Shown: one piece after another, positions 1-4,987 of the stretch
Numbering within the stretch: the stretch's first letter is position 1
Layout of the letters: each line of letters starts with the position of its first letter
Assembly: GCA_002508635.1 (NCBI GenBank)
Contig: DACO01000152.1
Location: 1-5,134, forward strand
Reading direction: 5' to 3'
Length of the DNA: 5,134 bases
DNA from: Methanolobus sp. UBA118
Lineage (GTDB): Archaea; Halobacteriota; Methanosarcinia; Methanosarcinales; Methanosarcinaceae
Notes under the pieces: generated by a model
Told to the model about the DNA's origin: nothing
The model's input: only the letters and a program-made list of their open reading frames with translations
Database searches by the model: none
Position numbers and translations under genes: made by a program

Positions 1-183
1 TCGATCACCCGTAAGTATAACGGAAACGGCCTGGGGCTATATGTTGCCAGGTCAATAGTAAAAGCCCACCATGGCAACATCTGGATGGAAAGTGAAGAAG
101 GAAAAGGCACAACTGCTCACGTAAAGCTTCCGGAAACCGATATGAATTTCCAAAAAACTACCGGGATTTTCCCGGTACGCTAA
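1..183 (+). CDS. Sensor histidine kinase, C-terminal end of ATPase domain (5' truncated by window)
   Basis: The reading frame is open from base 1 to a TAA at 181-183 and gives the last 60 residues of a larger protein. Residues 8-13 read GNGLGL, the glycine-rich G2 box of the HATPase_c ATP-binding fold. It is followed by the usual helix (YVARSIVKAHHG) and a strand-turn-strand ending in GKGTTAHVKLP, as in two-component sensor kinases. The dimerisation/phosphoacceptor domain and any sensor domains lie outside the window, so the signal cannot be inferred. The last 14 or so residues run beyond the normal domain end, and their codons coincide with a perfect inverted repeat at 159-177. The gene converges on the next CDS with only 11 bases between the stop codons. 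Assignment to the kinase family is firm; a GHKL ATPase of another type is a less likely alternative. Confidence 0.88.
   Translation, partial: SITRKYNGNGLGLYVARSIVKAHHGNIWMESEEGKGTTAHVKLPETDMNFQKTTGIFPVR
152..177 (-). terminator. Intrinsic-type terminator of the 195-782 gene, inside the kinase coding sequence
   Basis: Read on the minus strand, a perfect 8-bp stem (TACCGGGA / TCCCGGTA, positions 159-166 and 170-177) with a 3-nt loop is followed after one base by six Ts (complement of 152-157). This is a GC-rich hairpin plus T tract, 18 bases after the minus-strand stop codon. On the plus strand no T tract follows the hairpin, so it is oriented for the minus-strand gene. A second short T run (184-190) lies between the stop and the hairpin. 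Confidence 0.7.
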
Positions 184-194
184 AAAGACTTGGT

Positions 195-782
195 TTAATT
201 ACAGGAGCAGTCAAAGTCAAAGCCAACCAGGAAACTACCTGTACCGTGTATATTCTCAAGTCCCAGTCTTTCCTTGATATATTCATCACTTGGCGGAGAG
301 GGGGAGGCAAGTGTTGCATTGCAGACCTGTGGAACTTCATCTACCTCTGAACAGGGTTTTGGGGGGAGGACTACAATAAGAGGATTCTTTTTAGCATCCA
401 TGCGTTTGAGTACACCTACATCATAGATGACAATATTACCTATGACCAGATTGGTTTTACAGCATTTGTATTCTTCAAGTTTTTTCTCATCAGCTATGTC
501 CTCGCCAACTACACAACCCTCGTGCATGAGGATGACATTCGGACCTTCAGGCCACTCAAAATCCATACTCGTCGTGAAGGCAAAGATGACATCATTTTTC
601 AGAACCTGCTTGACACCTTTGTTGTCACCTCTTCCAAGACCCATAAGAGTCATCTCGTCGGCTTTCTTCTCGAGTTCCTTTATGGTCTCACGGTCCTCCT
701 CTGTCAGGATAAGGGTATCACCCACACCTTTCATATTTTTAATACTGCAACTTACCTGTTCAATTATATCTTCACGCTGCAT
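195..782 (-). CDS. Unrecognised cysteine-rich cytoplasmic protein, 195 aa
   Basis: I do not recognise a family. The frame is intact, and its ATG is preceded by GGAGGG with 6 bases of spacing, so start and coding status are well supported. There is no signal peptide or membrane segment. Residues about 27-45 form a charged helix (EEDRETIKELEKKADEM). A mixed alpha/beta core with hydrophobic strands follows (residues 64-70, 82-86, 112-119, 134-139), then a Pro/Ser-rich linker (159-165) and a glycine-rich tail ending DFDCSCN. Eight cysteines are present at 12, 90, 107, 108, 144, 154, 192 and 194, including an adjacent CC pair and a terminal CxC. That is unusual for a small cytoplasmic protein and suggests, without proving, metal or redox chemistry. 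It has its own promoter and terminator, so it appears to be a single-gene unit downstream of the RPA operon. Confidence 0.85.
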   Translation of the reverse strand: MQREDIIEQVSCSIKNMKGVGDTLILTEEDRETIKELEKKADEMTLMGLGRGDNKGVKQVLKNDVIFAFTTSMDFEWPEGPNVILMHEGCVVGEDIADEKKLEEYKCCKTNLVIGNIVIYDVGVLKRMDAKKNPLIVVLPPKPCSEVDEVPQVCNATLASPSPPSDEYIKERLGLENIHGTGSFLVGFDFDCSCN

Positions 783-849
783 GCTCGACCCTCCTATATT
801 TATAAAGTTGACAAGATTTGAATGTTTTTTGTGGTTTAATAGTTATCTG

Positions 850-857
850 TATTTAAG
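850..857 (-). promoter_or_regulatory. TATA box for the cysteine-rich protein gene
   Basis: The minus strand reads CTTAAATA here, close to the archaeal TATA consensus. A start about 26 bases downstream would fall near 827, giving a leader of roughly 44 bases before the ATG at 782, with GGAGGG at 789-794. It lies just after the terminator of the upstream operon, which supports independent transcription. The element is predicted by eye only. Confidence 0.5.
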
Positions 858-880
858 TATGGCGGACACTTACGAAAATG

Positions 881-905
881 AAAAAGCCTGCAAAAATATC
901 AGGCT
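881..905 (-). terminator. Terminator of the RPA operon, stem includes the stop codon
   Basis: On the minus strand a perfect 6-bp stem AGCCTG / CAGGCT (905-900 and 890-885) with a 9-nt loop runs into TTTT (884-881), followed by further T-rich sequence. The upstream arm contains the last codon and the TGA stop of the 899-1780 gene, so termination would occur within about 20 bases of the end of translation. Confidence 0.55.
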
Positions 906-1780
906 ACAATCCGCAGAAAACCCACTTTCGGCTCATATACATGTCCTCTGGAGAGAAGGGAACGTATGGCAGAATCCACTTCTTCGGCGGATACATCCTT
1001 CAAGCCGGCTTCCTTTACAAGTAAAGCGTATTCCACACCTTTACCCTCATTCGTTTGCTCAAGGAGTTCCAGTATCAGGCTTTCCGCATCCGACTGAGAT
1101 CCATCTTCCGATGACAGGCCTGTATCAATTGTTAGCAGGGCATTTCTGACATCTTCTCTTAAATTCTTAAGATATGCCATATCAGTATGATAATAGTCCA
1201 TTGCGAGGCAGATCCCTTCTTTGATATATGAAGGAGTACCCTCGCCTGACAGGTATTCTATGATCTCTGTCTCACTCATGTCCGATGAGAGTACATCCTC
1301 AAAGATATCCAGACGATCAAGTGTAAGCCTTGCAGTTTCAACAACCCACCTGTTACGGACATTCTCATCCGCAATGTTAATCTCCTCTGGCCTTAAAGAT
1401 ACGAACACGGAACCATCACCTGGTTCATATGAGCGTACCTTCCCCACAACTGTCACATATGAAGGTACCTCTACGGTGGACAGGAATACCGAGGCTTCAG
1501 GTTGATAATTGCCCGAGTATACCGTGAATGTACCGGTGGGATCAGAGATGCGTGCTCTCCATAATTCTTTCTCTCCGCCTTTCTGATTGCCGATATCCTC
1601 AACCTCGGTGACGACACCGGCTATAAAAAGACGGTTTACCTTGGCACCCGCCCTTGTGACAAGGAAGTTGGGGGAATGCAGGTCCTGCTCACCAGACTGA
1701 TCGGCACCCGGGCTGATCTGGAACTGGGAATCATTGAATTCCCTGGCAAATAACCTGTATGCCATCTCTCTTTCAGCCAT
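899..1780 (-). CDS. rpap: RPA-associated protein (COG3390 type), OB fold plus C-terminal winged helix
   Basis: This 293-residue protein matches the archaeal RPA-associated family, which partners with RPA in single-stranded DNA binding. Residues about 50-137 form an OB fold (LFIAGVVTEVEDIG, then RARISDPTGTFTVYSG, then VTVVGKV and VFVSLRPEEI). Residues about 140-215 are helical. Residues about 232-293 look like a winged helix: two helices followed by a wing reading LLSRGHVYEPKVGFLRIV, comparable with the C-terminal domain of eukaryotic RPA32. The ATG overlaps the end of the upstream RPA gene by 8 bases, and AAGGTGA lies 6 bases before it, so translation is probably coupled. In haloarchaea the equivalent pairs are co-transcribed and act with their cognate RPA (family knowledge). 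Function in this organism is inferred; family assignment is strong. Confidence 0.9.
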   Translation of the reverse strand: MAEREMAYRLFAREFNDSQFQISPGADQSGEQDLHSPNFLVTRAGAKVNRLFIAGVVTEVEDIGNQKGGEKELWRARISDPTGTFTVYSGNYQPEASVFLSTVEVPSYVTVVGKVRSYEPGDGSVFVSLRPEEINIADENVRNRWVVETARLTLDRLDIFEDVLSSDMSETEIIEYLSGEGTPSYIKEGICLAMDYYHTDMAYLKNLREDVRNALLTIDTGLSSEDGSQSDAESLILELLEQTNEGKGVEYALLVKEAGLKDVSAEEVDSAIRSLLSRGHVYEPKVGFLRIVA

Positions 1781-3086
1781 TAGCTGTCACCTTCCTGTCA
1801 ATCCGCTCGATAAGTGATCCGACCTTTTCTTTCAGGTCATAGTCCGGATACCATGCAGACTTTGCCACCACAGTAACACCAAATTCGTTCCTTGAAGAGT
1901 TACCCCTAACGGCAATATATTTTCCCGTAAGCTTACGCCTCATATCCTCGAACACCACATCCCTGGATATTGAATCAATGACCATCTTTTCAGCCTCATA
2001 CATACTTTTCCCGTAAATTGCTTCGGAAAGCTCACTGTTCAGCATCACATGAACGGAACCTGTGCCGTCATCGAGTATCAGTTTCATGCGCATATCAGAG
2101 ATACACTCCACCTGTCCGTGGGCCCGGCAGTTTGACTTCTGTGTGACACGGTTACAGACCGGACAGCGCTCGATCATCCCCGAGCCAGGCCTTACGGAAA
2201 TGATATCTCCGACAAGCATGATATCAAACATCCCGCTGTTATCAAGTATACGGGCAGCAGGCAGAGCTTCGGGTGGCTTGCTTGCCGAATCAAAAGTGAA
2301 AGGAAGCTCATAGGGCTCTTCGACCGGTTCTACGGTGGTGCCCTGATTGAAGTTGATAGAAGGGATTCCCCGAAAAACCCTGACAGCCGCATTTTCAAAA
2401 CTTATGAAACTACCGATATCAATACCTGTAAGAGGTATCCATGAAGTGAACGGAAGTTTACCTGTCTCGTCTGCCATCACACCTTCAACTATGGTCTGGA
2501 CCCTGCCTTTCAGGGAGACGTCCCTGTGATACATCTCGACTATAACCACCACAGAGCTTGCAAGCACATCAACAGAAGAGATGTCCTTTAGTTTCTTCGG
2601 GCCCGACAGAGCCGGTATTTCGCTATCCGGCAAATAATCATCCGGCAACTTTTCCACCACAGAGCGTTTACCGAAATAGAGTTCCGTCCGGTTGTTCCAC
2701 ATCCTGACGTATGCATTCTTGATCCGCACAACATCACCTGCCTCAAGAGACATATCGTCCCAGCAGGTAAAGGAACAAATTCCTGTGGAATCACCAAGGG
2801 AGCCCGAGAAAATAGTCCTGTGCTCGTTTTTCACAACTACCTTTTTCTCTTCTATACCAATGATACGCCCCGTTATCTCAAATCCGCTCATGCCTGCTAC
2901 AAGATCCTTTACATGCACTGCAGAAGGAGAGCTTAACATGAATTTATTAATAACAGTCCTTTTGGCTTCTTCCAGCGGAACTTTAAAATTAAGTAACTTT
3001 TCCAGTTCCGCCTTTATCTCTTCCTTATATTCATTACCAAGCGCCCTGCTTAATTCCTCTACATGGGGCGCAGTTACTTCATCCAT
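1773..3086 (-). CDS. rpa: Replication protein A (single-stranded DNA-binding protein) with three OB folds and a zinc finger
   Basis: This 437-residue protein would coat and protect single-stranded DNA in replication, repair and recombination. After a helical N-terminus (1-55) come OB fold A at about 60-145 (SGFEITGRIIGIEEK, with GDSTGICSFTCWDD), OB fold B at about 165-255 (VEGVMADETGKLPFTSW) and a third at about 285-412. The third contains a zinc-ribbon-like insertion, C308-P-V-C311, C320 and H323, with another Cys at 328, as in the RPA70 DBD-C domain and the zinc-finger RPAs of Methanosarcina. The ATG at 3086 has GGAGG 5 bases upstream and a TATA box about 60 bases upstream. The stop overlaps the start of the partner gene. 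Methanosarcina species carry several RPA paralogues, so this is probably one of two or three; which one cannot be told from sequence alone. Confidence 0.93.
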   Translation of the reverse strand: MDEVTAPHVEELSRALGNEYKEEIKAELEKLLNFKVPLEEAKRTVINKFMLSSPSAVHVKDLVAGMSGFEITGRIIGIEEKKVVVKNEHRTIFSGSLGDSTGICSFTCWDDMSLEAGDVVRIKNAYVRMWNNRTELYFGKRSVVEKLPDDYLPDSEIPALSGPKKLKDISSVDVLASSVVVIVEMYHRDVSLKGRVQTIVEGVMADETGKLPFTSWIPLTGIDIGSFISFENAAVRVFRGIPSINFNQGTTVEPVEEPYELPFTFDSASKPPEALPAARILDNSGMFDIMLVGDIISVRPGSGMIERCPVCNRVTQKSNCRAHGQVECISDMRMKLILDDGTGSVHVMLNSELSEAIYGKSMYEAEKMVIDSISRDVVFEDMRRKLTGKYIAVRGNSSRNEFGVTVVAKSAWYPDYDLKEKVGSLIERIDRKVTANG

Positions 3087-3132
3087 GATGGCCTCCGTTA
3101 AAGAAAGAAGGTTGATGTTTTAGAATATTCGG

Positions 3133-3184
3133 TTATCAGCAATAATATATAGCATTTTAGGTACGTTTTGCTAAAATTATCAGC
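3133..3184. promoter_or_regulatory. Dyad and direct repeats around the RPA promoter (candidate operator)
   Basis: A 7-bp perfect inverted repeat, ATTTTAG (3154-3160) and CTAAAAT (3171-3177) with a 10-base spacer, abuts the upstream edge of the RPA TATA box where the BRE should lie. The octamer TTATCAGC occurs at 3133-3140 and again at 3177-3184, 44 bp apart, flanking both TATA box and dyad. The placement suits a repressor or activator site, but the sequences are AT-rich and short, so chance is possible. Confidence 0.35.
3143..3152 (-). promoter_or_regulatory. TATA box of the RPA operon
   Basis: The minus strand reads CTATATATTA, a good archaeal TATA box. A transcription start about 26 bases downstream (near 3121) gives a leader of roughly 35 bases to the ATG at 3086, which includes GGAGG at 3092-3096. 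There is no better box between this and the end of the upstream gene. Confidence 0.6.
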
Positions 3185-3264
3185 TATTCTCACTCATTCC
3201 CATAAGCTCTGCAACCGATATTCCTGGTTAAAAATTTCTAATCCTCCTATTTGCGGGCAAGACA

Positions 3265-3786
3265 TTACCGATAACTGATAAATACAGCCACGATACCCTC
3301 CAGTATCAGAAGACCTGCAATTAACCATAGCGTCAATTGATCACCCAATAATGTATTCATCACCAGGATCACACCGATGATGATGATACTTATAACACCG
3401 AAAGTTTTGCTTCCCATGGCTTCCCTGAAGGTTCCCATGATGAATGTGGCACCTATGAAGATGCCCATGATACCCAGGATGAATAAAAGGACTTCCGGGA
3501 GGATGGAGCCGGGTTGAGAAGAAGATATCAGAACGATAAGACCTGCCAGTATACCAGTAATACCACCGGCTACTTTCCATATCCAGCGTGACCTGTCAAA
3601 ATAGGCATAGAATATCAGGATCAATCCCTGGATAAGCCACCAGATACCTATAAAGAATATAATTACCGACAGGGTTGCTTCAGTCCATATCAGCAATAGT
3701 AATCCTAAAATTATGGAGACTATGCCTCCTGCCAGCAAAGCCTTCCTGTTATTGCCCACAGAAGCTGTAGTTACCACACTACCCAC
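3265..3786 (-). CDS. HdeD/DUF308-family integral membrane protein, six predicted helices
   Basis: The 173-residue protein is almost wholly hydrophobic, with six predicted membrane helices at about 16-34, 38-60, 70-88, 96-118, 127-145 and 150-170. Helices are grouped in pairs with glycine-rich starts (LLAGGIVSIILGLLLL, WWLIQG, GGITGILAGLIVL), the repeating pattern of DUF308/HdeD proteins. In enterobacteria HdeD is linked to acid resistance; in archaea the role is unknown. The start is GTG at 3786 and cannot lie further upstream, because an in-frame TAA sits at 3793-3795. No Shine-Dalgarno precedes it, and GTG codons 4 and 10 are alternatives. Translation may be from a short-leader or leaderless transcript. 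It is transcribed alone, divergently from the flavodoxin. Confidence 0.82.
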   Translation of the reverse strand: MGSVVTTASVGNNRKALLAGGIVSIILGLLLLIWTEATLSVIIFFIGIWWLIQGLILIFYAYFDRSRWIWKVAGGITGILAGLIVLISSSQPGSILPEVLLFILGIMGIFIGATFIMGTFREAMGSKTFGVISIIIIGVILVMNTLLGDQLTLWLIAGLLILEGIVAVFISYR

Positions 3787-3790
3787 CCGA

Positions 3791-3826
3791 TTTTATAGCA
3801 CATCAAATTTTGTCTTGTATTAATAA
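3791..3826 (-). promoter_or_regulatory. Two candidate TATA boxes for the HdeD-like gene
   Basis: The minus strand carries TTATTAAT (3826-3819) and CTATAAAA (3798-3791). The upstream box would start RNA near 3796, about 10 bases before the GTG at 3786, giving a very short leader. The downstream box would start RNA near 3768, inside the ORF, and would require the GTG of codon 10 as start. The first arrangement keeps the full N-terminus and is preferred, but the sequence does not decide. Confidence 0.4.
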
Positions 3827-3995
3827 TCACTATACAATAAACTGAATATAAGGATTATGAATCTTTGAGGTGAAATAGAGTTACGACATAAATAAGTCCT
3901 GTATTTTGCCATTGCATACTTGTTTTATTTCAAGGCTGCCAGCAGATTCATTCAGATCAAGTATCCCGGCTTATGCCATAATATCCTGTTTGTGG

Positions 3996-4004
3996 AAATA
4001 TATA
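3996..4004 (+). promoter_or_regulatory. TATA box of the flavodoxin gene
   Basis: The sequence AAATATATA is a strong archaeal TATA box preceded by purine-rich GTGGAA (possible BRE). The expected start is about 4027-4030, giving a leader of roughly 55 bases to the ATG at 4083. No comparable box lies closer to the gene. Confidence 0.6.
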
Positions 4005-4017
4005 TCAACAAGCAAAC

Positions 4018-4027
4018 AGCAATTGCT
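4018..4027. promoter_or_regulatory. 10-bp palindrome at the expected flavodoxin transcription start
   Basis: AGCAATTGCT is a perfect 10-bp palindrome positioned between the TATA box and the predicted start. An overlapping inverted pair AAGCAA / TTGCTT (4010-4015 and 4023-4028) adds to the symmetry. Such placement is typical of archaeal repressor sites that block polymerase recruitment, but no cognate regulator is in the window. Confidence 0.3.
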
Positions 4028-4040
4028 TTATGGAGTGTGC

Positions 4041-4065
4041 TTGGGACAACTAAGATATGTCCCAA
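4041..4065 (+). promoter_or_regulatory. Perfect 8-bp hairpin in the flavodoxin 5' leader
   Basis: TTGGGACA (4041-4048) and TGTCCCAA (4058-4065) are exact reverse complements with a 9-base loop. The hairpin ends 4 bases before the flavodoxin ribosome site GGAGTGA (4070-4076). The octamer ATGGAGTG flanks it on both sides (4030-4037 and 4068-4075). It may act as an RNA element on translation or stability, or as a DNA operator. No T tract follows, so it is not an ordinary terminator. Confidence 0.5.
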
Positions 4066-4082
4066 TCATGGAGTGATAATAA

Positions 4083-4517
4083 ATGCCAAAACTTGCAATT
4101 GTATATCTGAGTACTCAGGGACACACGAAGATGATGGCAGAAGCCATCGCAGAAGGTGCAGAAGAAAGACATGTGGATGTTGACATCGATAATTTCTATG
4201 AATGGGATCCGAATGAAGCAGCACAATACGATGCCATTGCAGTGGGTTCTTCGACCTTCTATTACACCATGCTTGATCCCATAGCAAAGTTCATTGACAA
4301 GCTTGTGGAAGCAGGGGTTGATGGGAAGATCGGCGCAGCTTTCGGATCATACGGATGGAGCGGAGAAGCACCTGTACAGATAGCTGATAAATTGCGTAAC
4401 GGAGGAATGGAGGTCATCGACCCGGTACTCAGGATCCAGCACAAACCAACGGAAAAGGATCTTTTTGAGTGCAACCGTCTGGGAAAGGATCTGGCTGAGA
4501 AAATGAAACACAGATAA
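4083..4517 (+). CDS. Stand-alone flavodoxin (FMN electron carrier)
   Basis: A 144-residue single-domain flavodoxin that would carry one or two electrons through bound FMN in the cytoplasm. The phosphate-binding loop is S10-T-Q-G-H-T15 after the first strand (LAIVYLS). The second FMN loop is G55-S-S-T-F-Y-Y-T-M63, whose tyrosines could stack on the flavin. The third is AFGSYGWSGEA at 86-96, a signature shared with the C-terminal domain of A-type flavoproteins (FprA), but the diiron beta-lactamase-like domain of FprA is absent and the ATG has its own ribosome site (GGAGTGA, 6 bases upstream), so this is not a broken FprA. Related flavodoxins in Methanosarcina acetivorans are reported to accept electrons from ferredoxin (family knowledge). 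Physiological partners here are unknown. It is transcribed alone. Confidence 0.92.
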   Translation: MPKLAIVYLSTQGHTKMMAEAIAEGAEERHVDVDIDNFYEWDPNEAAQYDAIAVGSSTFYYTMLDPIAKFIDKLVEAGVDGKIGAAFGSYGWSGEAPVQIADKLRNGGMEVIDPVLRIQHKPTEKDLFECNRLGKDLAEKMKHR

Positions 4518-4603
4518 TCATCCCTGTTTCTGGAATCCCCGGAACTCTATATCGACAAGATCAGGCTGTTAATGAAGAAATTGCATTTACTGCAAGCTGG
4601 ATA

Positions 4604-4635
4604 TGTATTAAATGCAGTTATGAAACATTAATACA
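4604..4635. promoter_or_regulatory. 10-bp dyad with one bulged base between flavodoxin and histone genes
   Basis: TGTATTAAATG (4604-4614) and CATTAATACA (4626-4635) pair over 10 bp with a single extra A, separated by 11 bases. It lies 12 bases upstream of the first histone TATA box and 86 bases after the flavodoxin stop. It could be an operator of the histone gene or the 3' hairpin of the flavodoxin mRNA. It lacks a T tract, which weakens the terminator reading. Elsewhere in 4518-4647 only a weak hairpin (4528-4544) is visible. Confidence 0.35.
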
Positions 4636-4647
4636 GGATTAAGCATA

Positions 4648-4680
4648 TTTATATACTTTATTTACCAATTAACTTATATA
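4648..4680 (+). promoter_or_regulatory. Tandem TATA boxes of the histone gene
   Basis: TTTATATA at 4648-4655 matches the archaeal consensus, and CTTATATA at 4673-4680 is nearly identical, with starts exactly 25 bp apart. They predict RNA starts near 4677 and 4703, with leaders of about 46 and 20 bases. Both leaders include the ribosome site GAGGGA at 4712-4717. Which box is used cannot be told from sequence. Confidence 0.55.
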
Positions 4681-4722
4681 GAATGCTCCATTAGAAGATG
4701 TAAGTTACATAGAGGGATTTTT

Positions 4723-4935
4723 ATGACAATAATACCATTTGCACCCATTGAAAGGGTAATAAGAAATGCTGGAGCTCAGAGAGTAAGTGAATCAGCGGCC
4801 ATAGCCCTGACAGAGATGCTTGAGTCATATGGACTCGAGATATCAAGAGAAGCGATAAAACTGGCAGAGCATGCCGGAAGAAAAACCGTTAAAGCAGAAG
4901 ATATCAAACTCGCAAAAGAGATGCTGGACAAGTAA
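4723..4935 (+). CDS. Archaeal histone (HMf family)
   Basis: This 70-residue protein is a single histone fold, close to the usual 66-70 residues, that dimerises and wraps DNA. It follows the HMfB pattern: APIERVIRNAGAQRVS at the N-terminus, a long central helix, and EAIKLAEHAGRKTVKAEDIKLA at the C-terminus. Conserved DNA-contact residues are R20 in loop 1 and K54-T55 in loop 2. The R53-D60 salt bridge and the dimer-dimer interface residues L47, H50 and D60 are present, so tetramers or longer histone stacks are possible. G17, which corresponds to the Gly that allows tight stacking in HMfB, is kept. There are no tails. The ATG has GAGGGA 5 bases upstream and two TATA boxes. It is monocistronic and followed by a T tract. 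Identification is firm. Confidence 0.97.
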   Translation: MTIIPFAPIERVIRNAGAQRVSESAAIALTEMLESYGLEISREAIKLAEHAGRKTVKAEDIKLAKEMLDK

Positions 4936-4945
4936 GTCCTCAACT

Positions 4946-4984
4946 CTTGTTTTGTATAGCTTCTTTTATTATTCCTGTTTTTTT
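4946..4984 (+). terminator. T-rich termination region of the histone gene
   Basis: Downstream of the stop the plus strand has several T runs (TTTT at 4950-4953, TTTT at 4964-4967) and ends in seven Ts at 4978-4984. Archaeal polymerase terminates at such tracts without a strong hairpin. A weak 5-bp pairing ACAAG / CTTGT (4928-4932 with 4946-4950) may help. The last T run ends 3 bases before the stop codon of the convergent gene. Confidence 0.55.
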
Positions 4985-4987
4985 AAT

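Larger units (their letters stand above)
3787..4082. other. Divergent intergenic region between HdeD-like gene and flavodoxin
   Basis: This 296-base AT-rich stretch holds the HdeD-like gene's promoter at its left end and the flavodoxin promoter and leader at its right end (3996-4082). Between about 3830 and 3990 I see no convincing gene, RNA or repeat. GAGGTGA at 3866-3872 looks like a ribosome site but no start codon follows at a useful distance. A plus-strand open frame running from 3920 into the flavodoxin has no ribosome site and a low-complexity Arg/Cys/His tail, so it is treated as spurious. Confidence 0.6.

Noticed and set aside
794..805. TATA-like TTTATAAATATA on the minus strand just before the cysteine-rich gene
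   Set aside because: It directly abuts the ribosome site, so transcription would begin inside the coding region; the box at 850-857 is better placed.
427..1149. Long plus-strand open frame (240 codons) across the cysteine-rich gene, the intergenic gap and the end of the RPA partner gene
   Set aside because: It is antisense to two well-supported genes, has no ribosome site, and its Ser/Pro/Phe-rich composition is typical of a shadow frame.
2692..3123. Plus-strand open frame of 143 codons opposite the RPA gene start
   Set aside because: It is antisense to the RPA N-terminus and its promoter, Ser/Leu-rich, with no recognisable domain.
4068..4076. Two-codon start-stop element ATGGAGTGA before the flavodoxin ATG
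   Set aside because: It coincides with the ribosome site GGAGTGA, which explains the sequence; translation from this ATG has no separate support.
3920..4183. Plus-strand open frame of 87 codons overlapping the start of the flavodoxin
   Set aside because: It crosses the flavodoxin promoter and coding start in another frame, lacks a ribosome site, and ends in a biased Arg/His/Cys tail.
4528..4544. Possible hairpin TTCTGG/CCGGAA after the flavodoxin stop
   Set aside because: Six pairs including one G-T, a short loop and no T tract; too weak to call a terminator.
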